From Basidiobolus meristosporus CBS 931.73 (Eukaryota; Basidiobolomycota; Basidiobolomycetes; Basidiobolales; Basidiobolaceae): DNA of 64,000 nucleotides. Under the pieces are notes generated by a model. That model had not been told where the DNA came from. It ran no database searches and worked only from the letters and a program-made list of their open reading frames with translations. Where the stretch lies: positions 1-64,000 of the forward strand of contig MCFE01000455.1 in assembly GCA_002104905.1 (NCBI GenBank), given 5' to 3'. Shown one piece after another: positions 29,900 through 42,688 of the stretch; the stretch's first letter is position 1, and each line of letters opens with the position of its first letter. The translations under genes and the position numbers were made by a program.

Positions 29900-30325
29900 T
29901 CACCTATAACTTCAGCATATTAAACAAGCACCAAAGGAGTCACTGAATGGTTAAAAGAATCATTTGGAAAAATGGCAACACAGTATGAAAGTAGAGCTAA
30001 AGGTAGATAGGACAAGTATGTTGATCTAGTACCTTTTGCCTGCAGAGTAAGTGTGCACAACACTACCCAACAAATGACATTTTACTGGGTGTATAGATGT
30101 TAATCAGGGACTTCAGGAGATCTCACACAACCAAAACACACCAACTACTAGTTGGATAAAGTCAGTTAGCCTAGTAGACACTAACAATGAAACAAAAATG
30201 TCCGGAGATGCAGGTTAAAATCTCCCTATGTGCAGAAAGGATGAAGCACAGATTTGATGAGACCATATAATAAAGGCTCTGATAGTTGGGAACATTATAC
30301 TTCCACAAAACACTGCTTGGAAGTA
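29900..30325 (+). pseudogene. Gypsy G-type integrase fragment
   Basis: Plus-strand frames give GVTEWLKESFGKMATQY, VPFACRVSVHNTTQQMTFYW and SGDLTQPKHTN, matching the integrase of Gypsy G around its catalytic Glu and beyond. It has several stops. It is cut by the Copia-2 LTR at about 30326, within the NNTWKKFEP region. Confidence 0.8.
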
Positions 30326-30731
30326 GTTCTTGAAATATTGGACTATTTGCTATCATTCAGTACCTATAAATTTACCTGACAATTCTAGACTAGTCTTGAT
30401 CACTGTGGGACTATTTACAGCGCAACTTGGTCAGTTTCTTCACACGTGTTACTCTGTAATTATTCCCCTATAGTTAAGATCAAATCAGCACATTTTACCA
30501 AGCCTTATGTACTAACCTTGAAACTGTTATAGAGTGCTCCTGAATGTTAAAAAACCCTACTGACTTGGTCTTACAGCTGTATTTCATCCATGAAGGTATA
30601 AACACTGTTCCTTTTAATGAATAAGCAACAGTTGAACTAATACCACTATTTCTTGATAAGTTCTGTATATCCAAATTACTTCATGAAATGCTAGAGGTTC
30701 TTATCCCTGATTGCCTTAACCTATTCTAAAG

Positions 30732-31480
30732 ATGACTTCTACCAGCATACAGAGTTGTACAAACATCTTCCCTGCAAAGGAGAGATTTGCGGAAAGAACT
30801 ACAGACTGTGGAGAATCAAGATGTGGATCCACCTTGAGGGAAAGAAAGCTTTGGAATAGAGTAACAGGAAAAGAAGTTGAGCCCCAAGACACAGCAGAAG
30901 AAGGGGAGGAGTTTCAAGAGAAGGAGAGAGAGGCCTTTACTGCTGCCTGTATCAATATGCAAGATTCCTTCATTGGACAAATCCATGCTTCAAATACTGC
31001 CAAAGCAGCATGGAACTCCTTGGAGAATATCTTTAGAGCAAAGTCAGTATCAGGCAAGCTTTATTCAAAAGTAAAGCTGTTCAACATGTGGCAGAATCCA
31101 GATGATGACATGCTACAACTCATCACTACAATGGAGACACTTGCAGAAGAACTGTGTAGTACTAATGCTTGTGTAGATGATGAAGAAAAGATACTCTGTC
31201 TGCATTGCAGCCCACCAGATGAGCATGAGCCAATCTTACTTTCTTTTGAAAGCAGAGAAGATAATTTGACTGTAGACTAAGTGAATGGAAGACTTCTCCA
31301 TGATAAACTCAGACATAATGATCAAACAGAGAAAATAATAGAGAATTCTTTATTCAGCTCCAAAAGGCACACATAAGTGACTGGAAAGCAACAAAACCAA
31401 AGAAACCCAGGTTGCTGTAGCTACTGTAAGAAGCCAGGACACTAGGCAAGAGAATGCAAGAGGAAATAAGCAGACAAAAA
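30732..31480 (+). pseudogene. Copia-2 gag
   Basis: A 182-codon frame (30732-31280) begins MTSTSIQSCTNIFPAKERFA and contains a Copia gag core (AKAAWNSLENIFRAKSVSGKLYS-type block, KVKLFNMWQNPDDDM). After stops, a CCHC knuckle CSYCKKPGH.ARECKRK lies at about 31418-31465 with an in-frame stop inside. It would form the particle shell. Confidence 0.75.
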
Positions 31481-33895
31481 CAGAAACTGGAGCAGGAAAA
31501 CCATATAACTATTGTTAAACAGTTATTTGTAACTCCACTAGGGAGTGCAAGTAACCAAAGTGATGAATGGTGTATTGACTCTGGAGCTTCACAGCATATT
31601 TGAAGTACAAAGGAGTGGTTCAGCAACTTAAAGACTATTTCCATCAGTGAGGTTTCTCTGGGAGACAACTCTACACTGGAAGCTACCACCAGTGGGTCTC
31701 TACTACTAAATATGAGTGATATCTCTAGGGCTACAGCAGCAAAACTGACTGATGTACTCTACGCACCTGGAATAGCTAAGAGTCTATTCTCAGTCAGTAG
31801 TGCAACTGCTGAGGGACTGAAATTTATCTTTACCCAGCTGAGCTGATCAATAATGAGTGAAAATGGACAAAAATATGCTTTGGGAAACAGATATCACCAT
31901 ATATACCAGTTAAAAAGCAAGATTGTAGTACCTGAGTATGCCATCATTGCTAAAACAGATGACACTAACTGGCAGACATGGTAAAGGAGGCAAGGACACA
32001 TGGGGAAAAAGAAAGTGAGCCAATTGGTGAAAAATGAGTTTGTTCTAGGCCTGAATTACTCAATTCCAATCAAATTGAGTGTCTGTAGGGGATGGTCATA
32101 CGGCAAACAAGCTAGGCAATGTCTCAGGAGCTCAGGAGGCATCAACACCACCAAAATAGTGGCTATTGTACACTTAGACATATGTGGGCCCATGACAACA
32201 CCGTCCCTTGGAGCCAAAAGATTCTTCATGACATTTATTGAGGACAAGACAAGATAAACATGGGTATACTTCCTGAACTCAAAAGTTGAGGCCTTGGAGA
32301 CGCTTAAATACTTCAAGAACATGGCAGAAATACAAACTGGGTGTAAGTTGAAGATACTTCAAAGCGACAATTGAGGGGTATACCACATAAAGGAGTTTGC
32401 AAAATACTGTTCATCTACTGTTATGCTTCAACAGACCACTGTTCCACATACTCCACAGCAAAATGGAATAGCATAACAAGCAAATAGAGCAATATAGAGA
32501 CGGGATGATCTTACTCAAAGCTGGAACCAAAGAGTAGAAAGGGCTCTTTCTTGGATATTGTGATGGCAATATAGGGTATAGAGAAACATTTGCTGTGGTT
32601 GCCAAATTTAACTCCATTAGGACAGTTCTAGCCCTAGCAGCTGTACACAGTCAAGATCTACACCAAATGGACGTCAAACAGACTTTCTATATTGGGATTT
32701 GCAAGATACTATAAATATGAAGCAACCAGAAGGTTTCACTGATCCAAAAGGCCCCCATACAGTGTGCAGACCCAGGAAATCATTTTATGGGCTTAAGCAG
32801 GCACCTATAGCAAGGTATCAAAAGATAGACACATATCTAGAGGAGATTTGGCTCATTTGTAGCACTATAGATCAAAGTGTTTATGTGAAACAGCTCAAAA
32901 AAGGTGTGCTCATCCTAGTTCTGTATGTAGACAACCTAATAATAGCAACAAGTGACCAGGAGGCACTTAAACAGATAAAACTAGATCTCTTCAGCAAGTT
33001 TGAGATAACAGATCTTGGAAAATTGACCTATTTCCTTGAAATTGTAGTGAGTTCTGAAGTACCTACCCAGACAATTGCTCACAGTCAGTCTAAGTACATC
33101 CTATATATTCTTAGATGTACAAAATGGAAATTACAAGCCTGCAGCTGCCCTGATGGATTATAATCTAAAATTGAGCAAATCTCAGCCAGTTTTAGGTGAA
33201 AGTGGCTATAATATGGGCCAAAACCTTTCTTTCAATCAATGATTAGTGGCCTGATGTACTTGACGGTGTCTACATGACCTGGTATTGCAATGAAATAGTC
33301 AGTCAATTCAAGCAGAACTATGGCTCTGATCAAATTACAGCAGTTCAATGGATTTTCAGCTATCTACAATGTACCATAAATATGGTTGAAAAATACTCTG
33401 TAGCAGCTAATAGGCAAATGCTTGATGGTTATAGTGATTCATATTCGGGTAGATATCTGATTGACAGACACTTTACCACTGTGTATGCATTTCTTTATGC
33501 TGGTGAAGCTATTACTTGCATTTGCAAAAAACAACTAACTGTGGCCCTATCTACAACTGAAGCTGAATATATGATTGCTTGCCAAGCAACTAAGCAGGCT
33601 ATATTGCTATGTAAGTTATTCAAGGACTAGGGCTGTAATTCAAATGAACCAACTTGTATTTACAAAGATAATCAAAGTTGTATTTCATTAGCCAGGAATC
33701 CTACCAATTACACCAAAACTAAGCACATAAATATAAAACACCATTTTGAGAGGGAAGCTGTATGAAATAACTTAGTAGAGCTAGTTTACTGTCCAACTGA
33801 CTAGATGATAGCAGATATATTGACAAAACCACTGGCTAGACCACCATTTGAGAGCCTCAGAGAGGAATTAGGATTGAAGAATTGTTTAGTTGAGG
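31481..33895 (+). pseudogene. Copia-2 pol (protease, integrase, reverse transcriptase, RNase H)
   Basis: The protease block WCIDSGASQHI is at about 31570. Integrase blocks are VHLDICGPMTTPSLGAKRFF (about 32168), LQSDN.GVYH (about 32360) and PHTPQQNGIA (about 32450). A deletion removes the N-terminal part of the reverse transcriptase. Then follow VVAKFNSIRTVLALAAVHS, LHQMDVKQTF, SFYGLKQAP and LVLYVDNLIIATS (the usual DD active site changed to DN). RNase H follows with TVALSTTEAEYMIACQATKQ and MIADILTKPLARPP. At least ten stops or shifts are present. Confidence 0.8.
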
Positions 33896-34020
33896 GGGAG
33901 TGTTGAAATATTGGACTATTTGGTATCATTGAGCAGCTAAGTTTACGTAACAATTCTAGACTAGTCTTGATCACTGTAGGACTAATTTGCGGCCCCAACT
34001 TTACCAATTTCCTCAGATAT

Positions 34021-35722
34021 ATGATCCTATGATGCTTCTCTGTCTTATTCTTCTTACATTTATCACTGCCAAGTCTTTCACTGCTGCTTTGACTGAGAGC
34101 TTCTAGTATTGTACTGTGCCTAATAAATGCTACACTGGAACTTCTGTTTTGGCATAGTAGGTCCTTACTAGATTTATCCAGGCCGCCTGCCTTTTCTCTG
34201 CCACATCGTTGGAGCCCTGCTTGTATTGGGCTCCTGAGCAAGCCATTGGCATTTATCTTTGCTAAGTCCTTTGCCACCACATTGATCATGTACTTATTGC
34301 ATTAACCTGGGTTTTTTACTTCAAAAATGCTGCCTTGTATGATATGTTTCTGTTGGCTTGTTCCTGACCAACACTCCTTCTGCTGACTTAGATTTCTTTG
34401 CTGCTGGTTTGAAGCCTTGAACCTTTCATAAAATAAGCTCTTGAGAGAGTTGCAGGTTTTTATCCATAGTGCCATGGTTTCTCTGCCTATAATAGTGTCT
34501 GTTACTTGTGAGTTACTATCTTAGCATAAGAATGATGGCCCACAATCCATTGGCTTGCTTGCTTACAGGATTATGCTCATGAAACAGATCTGGCGACTGC
34601 CACTTGGCCTTGAGTTCCTGATTGTCCCATGTTGTGCTTGCCCTAGGGTAATGCTGCGCTAGATTTCCAATAATCACTTATAAATTAGCCCACTCCTCAT
34701 CAATTCACTCAACAGCTTCAGAAATGTTTGAAGTCCTTTCATTATTGGCCTAGGGTGTCAACATCAAAGTTTTCACTGTATTGCTTTGATAGGTTTTTCA
34801 GTTGGCTTTGTCTTTGGGCACTGCTGTTGTGCTTCAAGGAGTGAGTGCTGTTTCTCTGCTGTACTTGGAAAAATAGCTCATCTTTTGACTGTGACATTGA
34901 GTTACTGGAGCTCCCTCCATACAGCACAGACACTGCATCATCTACCTAGAATATTAATTGCTCTATATACATTGTGCACTCTTCCAGACTCTGTACTAAT
35001 CCTGGATTACTTTGGACCATCTGATCTAACCCATCAGCCACTGCACCTTCTTGTGTTATGATCTACTGCCTGAATGTTCAGTTCAGATCAGTGTTTAGTC
35101 AAATCAGTTAGTTATATGTTTAGCCTATCAGTATATCAGTGTTATCTATCAAATCAATAGCATTAGTCAGCAGATGAATCAGCAGTTCCTTATCAGACAG
35201 GTATAGATATATCAAGTAAGATCTTATTGGGTAAAGATGATGCAATCAAATGAGTCATCAGCCACAACCTACATTAGGAAATACATTTAGCCAGCAATTG
35301 ATCTGGCAAAAATGTAAATGAGGAGCTGCTCAAGCATCAATATAAATCAGTTCAAGTTTTAGTGAATACAATACTAGCTAAACTCCCCACTCCTCTACAG
35401 CTCTTATACCAAGACTTGTGATAGTTGACGCATTAATGCATTGGCATAAGCTGGCAACATCCTTCCTAATACAGGTGGTGGTGATGTTGTGACAGCCATT
35501 TTCAGGTCTTCTATCAGAGGTACTCCCTTTGCAATATTTTTATCTGGCTGAGCATAATGTTCAGTAAGCATCTCTGCAATGATTCTCATTACCTTACATG
35601 ACTGAGAGCCTAAGGAGTCTGTAGTATTCACTTCAGTGGGCACACTGTCAACATGGCCTTTTTTGGATGTAGCCCTGCTTGTTAGATTTCAGAGGCTCTA
35701 CAATTGACATGCAGCTGAATGC
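34021..35722 (-). pseudogene. E-family gene2 copy, reverse, split by a Gypsy LTR
   Basis: Minus-strand frames follow gene2: QSSSERLGSDKCKK repeat near 34070, the central conserved block near 34600-34700, the coiled coil near 34930-35050, and the N-terminal part SLGSQSCKVMRIIAEM..PPPVLGRMLPAYANALMRQL at 35424-35643. A solo LTR (35054-35423) sits in the ALMKQLG..AVADR region. The N-terminus is cut by a Copia-2 LTR at 35723. Confidence 0.75.
35054..35423 (+). mobile_element. Solo LTR of the Gypsy G family
   Basis: 370 bp, inverted relative to Gypsy G, starting TGTTATGATCTACTGCC and ending CCAAGACTTGTGATA. It lies inside gene2. The flanks TCTTG and GTTGA are only a degenerate duplication. Confidence 0.8.
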
Positions 35723-36125
35723 TGTTGAATAATTGGACTGTTTGGCATTGTTCAGCAGCTAAAAACTTACTAAACAATTCTGGAATAATATTGGCCACTG
35801 AAGGACTAGCTTACAGCCCTAACTTTGCCACTTTCTTCAGATCTATGATGTTATGATTATTCCCTATAGACATAATCAAGTTAGCACTTTTTTGTACATT
35901 ATGTACTGGCCCTGAAATGTTTATAAAACTCTCCTGAATGTTGAGAAACTCTCCATACTTAATATTATAGTTTTATTACATCTACAAAGATATAAGTACT
36001 GAGCTTCATTATGATTAAATAACAGTTCATTTATTCTCACTAATCCTTTATAAGTTCTTTATAATGAAATCACTTCTTAAATTGCAATAAACACACTGTT
36101 CTCTATTGATACTGCATCTATTCTG
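35723..36125 (+). mobile_element. Solo LTR of the Copia-2 family
   Basis: It starts TGTTGAATAATTGGACTGTT and carries the same order of blocks as the 30326 LTR (GATCTATGATG, CCTGAATGTT, ATATAAGTACTGAGC). The right end is approximate. It separates gene2 from Tnp2 sequence. Confidence 0.65.
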
Positions 36126-36600
36126 ACTTTATCTTGCTTGGCATGTGGAGAATACTAGACTTTACTACACCTTTTTGGAGTTTCCTATGCAGCAAATGTG
36201 TGGCAAAATTGGTAGACAAGTCATGTTGCAAGTACTACCATATCTCAATCTCATCAAGATCATTATCATCAAGTCTGTCATGGATGTAAAGAGATGGCAC
36301 ATGGAGGATAACCTGAAAAAGCTAAATGATACTGATATCAGATGTGGAAATAGAAACACCTATGTCATTGGCATGGAGAAGCTAAGCAGCCCCAATGTGT
36401 GTAAAATCAGGTAAGTAATACAAAGATATGTTGGACACAACATGCAACTAAACTTTATGACGACAACTCTACTAAGACATGTTGGATCTCTCTTGTGTAC
36501 AAGCCTGTTATTACACTATTCAATATGGAATTCATACAGACAAGAACCAGAGCATATCTATAATAGGGACTAGATTTCAACAGGGAGAGGGATTATATTG
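36126..36600 (+). pseudogene. Tnp2 transposase C-terminal fragment with a probable intron
   Basis: The plus strand reads FLEFPMQQMCGKIGRQV, PYLNLIKIIIIKSVMDVKRW, NTYVIGMEKLSSPNV. A consensus donor GTAAGT at 36411 and a CAG acceptor ending 36539 would remove 129 bases; TACTAAG near 36470 is a possible branch point. After it, frames resemble the NKSQSATIRG-type tail of the full E copy. The aligned donor in the full E element reads GTTGAGT. Confidence 0.65.
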
Positions 36601-37366
36601 CTTTAGCACCAAAAGTAATATGACATAATCAGGAGCTGAACCGGATCAGATTTGCTGTGAGGAACAAAGTATTTGTCATAAGGGTCCTTGTAATGCTTTG
36701 TATGCTGTTGCATGCTTTATGACTAAAAGGCTTGTTCCAGTTGCCACATGATCTTTTTTCTTCTCCTACAGTATTGAGTCAAAGTAGTTTTGTGAACAGA
36801 GCAAATAGCTTAGCATTCAGCAATGTAACAATTTGTATCACTATGTGTCAACACTTATGTGGGTTAGAGACAGTCATGTATTTGGGACATTGCACCTCAT
36901 GACTATAGGCTTTAATGATGATACATAATAACAAGCTTTATATGTACAGTTGTGGCACTTCATAGACACAAATATATAATAGTATTTCCCCTTTGGTCTA
37001 ACACACTCCCATTATTATGCCATCAAAACATAAAGTAAAGTTGTCTGGTTCCAATCATACACCACAGCTGGCAACTGTAGCAGAGCAACTGGACAACAGC
37101 TTGCCATGATATTCAGTGTGACAATCAGGGCTACATCAAAAAAAACTATGTTAAAAGTATAATAACTAAAGGAAATATTGCAGACTCCTCATGCTTTCAG
37201 TAAAGTTAGCCTTTGGAATTTGCTACAAAGTCACAAGCCTCCTTAATGCTCTGGCAGATACAATTGCAGCATATGCAGTACCTCCAGTAGACAACCAGCA
37301 GATAACTATCATTACATCATAACCACTAGTATTGGCAGCTATACAAAGAATTTATAGGATAGATGG
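36601..37366 (+). pseudogene. E divergent promoter and gene2 N-terminus
   Basis: 36660-37017 matches the Tnp2 N-terminal zinc-finger region (on the minus strand) and the promoter. ATG at 37019 opens a decayed MPSKHKVKLSGS.., followed by stops. It breaks off at FB sequence near 37350-37367. Confidence 0.7.
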
Positions 37367-37678
37367 TGCCATCTATTTTTTGACAAATTAGAAGTCTCAG
37401 GAGCTCAGATCAGAGTATTATGGGTATTGAGTACTAAATGCATCCTTTCAGTCCTACTGTGCTCTTACAAATGATGCACAATGTTGGTCCCAAAAACAAG
37501 GTCAGTAAATACATTTTTCCATCTTGATGAGTGAAATACATGGGCTGCATTATGCAAAGGGATGTAACTATGTTTCACACTGTGTGGCCAAGTGTAAGTC
37601 TTGTTGGCCTCTCCAGCACACTGTACATCAATTTGGCACTCATGGGCTGATGCAGCACTATCCAATGGAACATATCTA
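37367..37678. mobile_element. Half FB element (right arm only)
   Basis: It runs from the middle of an arm (GGGTATTGAGTACTAAATGC) to the terminus CTATCCAATGGAACATATCT. The left arm is missing, so no palindrome remains. Confidence 0.7.
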
Positions 37679-37843
37679 AATCCCTGAATCCCAAACATTC
37701 CACAGCAACATCATCCATTGCGCCTACATATGCTGGTGTATCTTGTTGATAGCCAGAGTATCTCTAATGCAATTGATAATATGCACTTTCACATGACAGT
37801 TGTATACTAATATCTCACAGAGAAGGATATAAAACTCACCAAT
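37679..37843 (-). pseudogene. Tnp2 fragment (GDTPA region)
   Basis: The minus strand gives EFYILLCEILVYNCHVKVHI and NCIRDTLAINKI, equivalent to IICIGDTPAISKI of the full copy. It is only about 55 codons long and ends at the Gypsy LTR. Confidence 0.65.
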
Positions 37844-38055
37844 TGTAACAACTCTTGATATAAGATTTGTAGAGGAATAAGGAGTTTGGCTTGTATTGTA
37901 TTTACTCAAACTTGAGCTGATATTTATTGAGGTTCCAGCTGCTCCTTATGTACAGTTTGCCAGACCAGTTTCTGACAAATTATATTTTCTAAAATAGGGT
38001 GTGGCGGATGACTCATTTGATTGCATGATCATCACCCAATTAGTTTCTAAAAAAT

Positions 38056-38547
38056 AGACTTGTTCCATGGATATAGCCACATTGAACCATGAGTGATAAA
38101 TGATGCCATAGTGTGCTAGAGAGGCCAAGTGAACCTATACTTGGCCACAGAGTATGAAACATAGTACTTCATCTTCATGCAAAGCAGCCTTTGTGTTTCA
38201 CCCATTGTGCAGGAGAAAATCTATTTTTTGACCTTTTTTGGGGATCAATGCTGTGCAGGATGTGTAAGAGCACAGAAGGATTGGAGATATCTATGGTACT
38301 CAATACCCATGGCACTCTGAATCTAGCTCCTGCTGCTTGTAACATTTCACAAAAAAGCATGGTACTATCTTGGTCCACTGGTACTATCTGGCACTATAAG
38401 TGCTTTGTATGGGTCTCAATTTAAGGCAAATATTTGAGTATGCTTTGTACTCTGTGGCCAAGTCTAGGCTTGCTTTACTTCTCTGGCACACAATGGCACT
38501 ATTTGGCACTCATGGCTCTATGTGGTACTATCCAACAGAACAAGTCC
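38056..38547. mobile_element. FB element with shortened right arm, duplication AAT
   Basis: The left arm starts AGACTTGTTCCATGG and is about 343 bases; the right arm retains only the outer 100 or so bases plus the end ..AACAGAACAAGTCC. The 3-bp duplication AAT flanks it (38053-38055, 38548-38550). It is inserted in a Gypsy LTR. Confidence 0.8.
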
Positions 38548-40716
38548 AATTTATCCATTCCTGTTCAATAAGGTTCTGCTGATTCATTGGCAGACTGACA
38601 TTACTGATTTGATAGATAGCACTGATATAGTGATAAGCAAATGTACAACTCAATGATTTGACTAAAAATGATTTAACTTAAACTTGTAGCAGTAGATCTT
38701 AACTTTCTCCCCTATTAAAGTTGAGAGGATTCAACTGAATCTCTTTGCTTGCAATACCAGTATCTTGATGGTTCAGTACTGTCAGCAAGTCTTGCAAGCT
38801 TGAGTCAGTCTCTATGATCTGAATCTTCCTGGATGTCACATTGTTTGTCCACTAGTTGGTAAGTTGCATATAGAAATTGTCTTACAATCATGAAAGGTTC
38901 CATTCATTGTGGCTCAAACTTCTTCCAGTGTTGTTTCTCAGCAATACAAAGTTCCCAAATGTCAATTCTTCTGGTGATATACTCTTATCAGATTTCTGCT
39001 TCATCTTTTCTACACTTGGAGATACATGGCCTGTGCCTCTTGACATCTTTGTTCCAGCTGCTAGTGACTACTTGGCTGACTGATTTAATCTTCTAAGGCA
39101 TCTGTAATCTTTGGTTGTGCAAGATCTCCTGGGATCCTTGGTTCACATCCATACACTAAGTAAAATGGCAATTGTTTGGTGGCATTGTACACTCTAACTC
39201 TGAAGGCAAAAAGTGCTTGGGCTATATACTCATTTCATCTACTGATATCCCCATTTGCATACTGCTCAGATTTTTTCCAAATAATCCATTAACCTACTCA
39301 GTGATTCCATTAGTTTCAGAGTGCTATGCCAAGGTTTTAAAGTGTTTGATCTGCTGCTGTTCCAGGTAAGCTGTCTTTGCCATAAAGTTTGCCCCTCTAT
39401 CAGAGAGAATCTCTACAGGGCATCCAAGCTTCATAAGGATCTCTTGGAAGATAAAACTTGCAACTACCTGTTCACTGCCTGCATGTACATCTTTAGCCAC
39501 TGGTCATTAAGTGGCATGGACAATTGCTGCTAGGATCCTGGTGGTTTGCAGACTTTCAAGAAAGTCAATTCCCCATCTCTCAAATGATCTTGCAGGCTCC
39601 AGGGGAAAGAGTTCAGCAATTCACTGGGCCACCAGGCTATAGGCTCCTTCAATTCCAGGATGCCCATATCCATTATCTGGCTTGTGTATTAAGTACAAGC
39701 AAGTAACAAAAGGGCCATAGGCAATAGGGCTTCTGTCAACAATTTGGTAGAGTGTTTCATTCTATATTGAAATTTGCTGGCTTCATCCAGACTATCTTCT
39801 TGATCTCTTTATCCATCTAATAAGGAATGAATAGGTCCTTCAAGTACTTTGGAAATAAGCTTGGTCAATCTAATTAATGCACCAAGTTGAGTTGTGCAAC
39901 TTGCTCTGGTCTTGATAAGGCATCAGCAACTGTGTTGTTTTTCCCAGGGCACTAGACAATCTCAAAGTCAAATTGCTGAGTGTATTCACCGCATCTTTTC
40001 ATTCTTCTGGATATTACTTTCTGAGTAAATACACCTGAGTAAGGCATGATCAGTCTTTACAGTAAACATGACTCCTCCAATGTAGCATCTCTAGTTCTTC
40101 AACCAGTTTTTTTGGCAAGCATTGCTTTCTCATGCACTGGATAGTATTATACTGCTGAGTTCAGTTTCTTAGACTCAAAAGCAACCAGGTAGTCCTTTAC
40201 CTCATGTTCTTGGATCAGTACTCCACCAATTGCATATTTTGAAGCATCTGTGCACAAAGCTAACCCATTTCTAAAGTCTGGGAATCTCAAGCTTTGCAAT
40301 TAGTAAGTTCATTCTGGAGTATCTCAAAGGCAATCTCACAGGCTTTGTTGCACTTCAATGTGTTGTCTTTCTTGAAGATATCAGCTTAAGGGGCTGCAAT
40401 ACTTGCAAAGGACTTGACAAAATTTCAATAATAGGAAACCACCCTAAAGAATAATGAGAGTTCTGATATTCTATGGGGCAGCTTCAGATTCTTGATGACT
40501 TCAAACCTCTGGCGGTCTAAGGTCACTGCTGTGTTAGTCACTGTGTGTCCCAGGCACTCAATATATTCCTTTAAGATTTTGCACTCTGCTAGCTTGCCAT
40601 ACAGCTTGTTCTCTGCTAGCTACTTCAAGACCTTTTCAATGTTCACCAAGTGTTCCTCTTCTGTCTTGCTGTATATCAGTATGTTGTCTAGGTAGATAAC
40701 CATAAGCATCTCTAAG

Positions 40717-41063
40717 TGTTTTACAAGTCTTGGAGATATTGGAGTGGATTGGGAGAACAATTAGATTGTATGGTTTCATTTAATGATTTATGGAATTTAA
40801 AAGTAGTATTTATACTTTTACATGGTCTTGACATAACATAAATATAGAATAAGCTTAGGAAGGTCCTAAGAACATGTGTGCAGAGTTTGGGACTGTTTGG
40901 ACAACTGTGAGAATTTTCATGTTCTGGGTACCTGGTATTTTGGTGAAAATATTCTTAGTAAATCCCAACAAGGAATTTGGTTAGTACTCTCTAGGATTTG
41001 ATTGTTGTGATCTAAGTGGCCAATATGGGTTAATATTCAGGTGGAATTACATATTTTACAACA
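40717..41063 (-). mobile_element. Solo Copia LTR with duplication CTAAG
   Basis: 347 bp, TGTTTTACAAGTCTTGG..TTTTACAACA, the same family as the LTR at 61715-62064. Perfect 5-bp duplication CTAAG at 40712-40716 and 41064-41068. It interrupts the old Gypsy reverse transcriptase. Confidence 0.9.
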
Positions 41064-42165
41064 CTAAGTACTCTTAGAACATGCTTTGCATCAAGGTTAT
41101 GAATGTTGCAGCAGCATTGGCAAGGCCAAAACTCATGACTAACTACTCCTAATGTTCATATCTAGTCCTGAATGCTTTCTTAGGGATGTCTTCCGGCTTC
41201 ATCCTAATCTAGTTGTATCCTGACTAAGTTAATCCAGTAGGTCATCAATCCAAGGTATGGGGTGTTATTCTTGACAGTAACTGAGTTGAGGACTCCAAAG
41301 TCAATGCACATCCTAAGTGTTTCATCCTTCTTTTTTACAAAAAGCACTGGTGCTCCCCAAGGTGACTTACTGATTGGATGTCTATCTCCCATGTCAATGA
41401 CATGATCCATATCTCTGACTGGTGGCAGGCTTACAATTTCATCTGAAACACGTCTGAATATTCTGTCAAAAGAGTCTGGAACTTCTGGGGTGCCGGAGTA
41501 GAGGAATCCTCCTGTAATACTGCCATGAGGAACATCTGGGAACCATTTCTGAGTGCTCTCCAGAACCATGCCTTGCTAAGTTCACTGGTTTCACACACAC
41601 TGAATTTGACCAAGTTGAAATCCAGTCTGGCTGGTAATAGCTCATAGGTCTTGCTGTCCTTCTGGATCTGAGTAGCAAGAGTTCTCCAGCTGTTTGATGG
41701 ATTACAACAAGATAGCCAAATTTTTCAAATACAAGGTCAAACTTGCAGTTCCCAGGTATACAGGCATGTAGGCCTTCTTCATAGTCATTCATCTTCATTC
41801 TTACTGGTTAGGTAATATGGTTGATTATGTTAGAGTTCCCACCAGCTGTTGAGACTGAAGTTGATCTGGTGGTTTCTTAGTTGATTCCAGCATTCAAGGC
41901 AAATTACGCTGCTTAGTACTTATGTGATACTTCTGAGTTAATCATGAACTTGGCAGGTACTTCATTGATTACTTTATTCAAATATAATAACTTTCCTGAG
42001 TTTGAGGTCATTTGGGATAGGTATTCTGCTGTCATATGGAAGGTCACTTCTAGTCTTCTTCAAGTTCATTTTCTATGTTACCATACTCAACGGCCTCATT
42101 ATGGTAAAAGGTTCTTGTCAACTCATGTCCATTTCTTCTCTGAGGGCAGTACCTTGCAATATATC

Positions 42166-42688
42166 AGAAATTTGTGAGTAAGCAACCAAAGAGGGGCAAT
42201 TTTATGGTTAAATATGAATGGTACAAGAACAGATAGGAAAAGAAAATACCATTTGGTTGACTGGTACAGTAGAATTATACAGAACTAGCTGTAGGTTGCG
42301 GCACTGCCATCATAATACAAACAGAGGTTGACAAAGTGGCTGTCAGAGCACAATCAATTCCTTGCCATAATTGGCAACTCAACCTATTGGATATTTTGGT
42401 ATGATCAGGTAAATGTAGTGTGCATCAAAACCATCAAATAGCCAGGCAATTCCTGTTGAATCATCAATTTTGTACTTTCAAGTATTAGCTTTGTTTGGCT
42501 GTAGAACTAGCAAAATGCTGTCACAATCCTGCCAGATGATTGTGTAGAGGATGTATCAATTTTGAGGTGCAGTTTTTCTCACAGTTATTGCATAGTGTCC
42601 TGTTAACATGTTTATTACTGAGTCATGGGATTCAAGCCTAGTAATGGCATTTTGACAGGATCACAATCATTATTTCTTGTAGGGTAAT
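42166..42688 (-). mobile_element. E-family terminal fragment
   Basis: It matches the left end of the E element in reverse (AAATACCATTTGGTTGACTGG, TGTTTGGCTGTAGAACTAGC) and ends TTCTTGTAGGG near 42685. It is non-coding. The subterminal block GAGGTGCAGTTTTTCTC also resembles the right end, so terminal inverted homology is longer than the outer 18 bases. Confidence 0.65.

Larger units (their letters stand above)
30326..34025 (+). mobile_element. Copia-2 element, decayed
   Basis: The 5' LTR starts TTGAAATATTGGACTATTTG at about 30329 and ends before 30732. The 3' LTR starts after GAGGGGGAG at about 33902 and is truncated at about 34020. Sequence differs clearly from the other Copia family. The internal region encodes gag and pol with many stops and a deletion that fuses integrase to reverse transcriptase near 32560. 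Confidence 0.8.
37844..42165 (-). pseudogene. Old Gypsy G-family copy: 3' LTR and pol remnants
   Basis: The LTR (37844-38703) is split by an FB element at 38056-38547. Then integrase (38720-39770), RNase H (39780-40700), reverse transcriptase (41070-41460), protease (41470-42000) and gag zinc-knuckle region (to about 42165) follow in reverse. Recognisable pieces are [20 protein letters not shown] and [12 protein letters not shown]. It retains the roughly 300-base RNase H-to-integrase segment missing in Gypsy G. A Copia solo LTR interrupts it at 40717-41063. Every domain is riddled with stops. The gag N-terminus and 5' LTR are absent. Confidence 0.85.

Noticed and set aside
42166-42688. Independent 0.5-kb MITE
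   Set aside because: One edge is a broken internal site of the E element, and only one terminus is present, so it is a truncated end.
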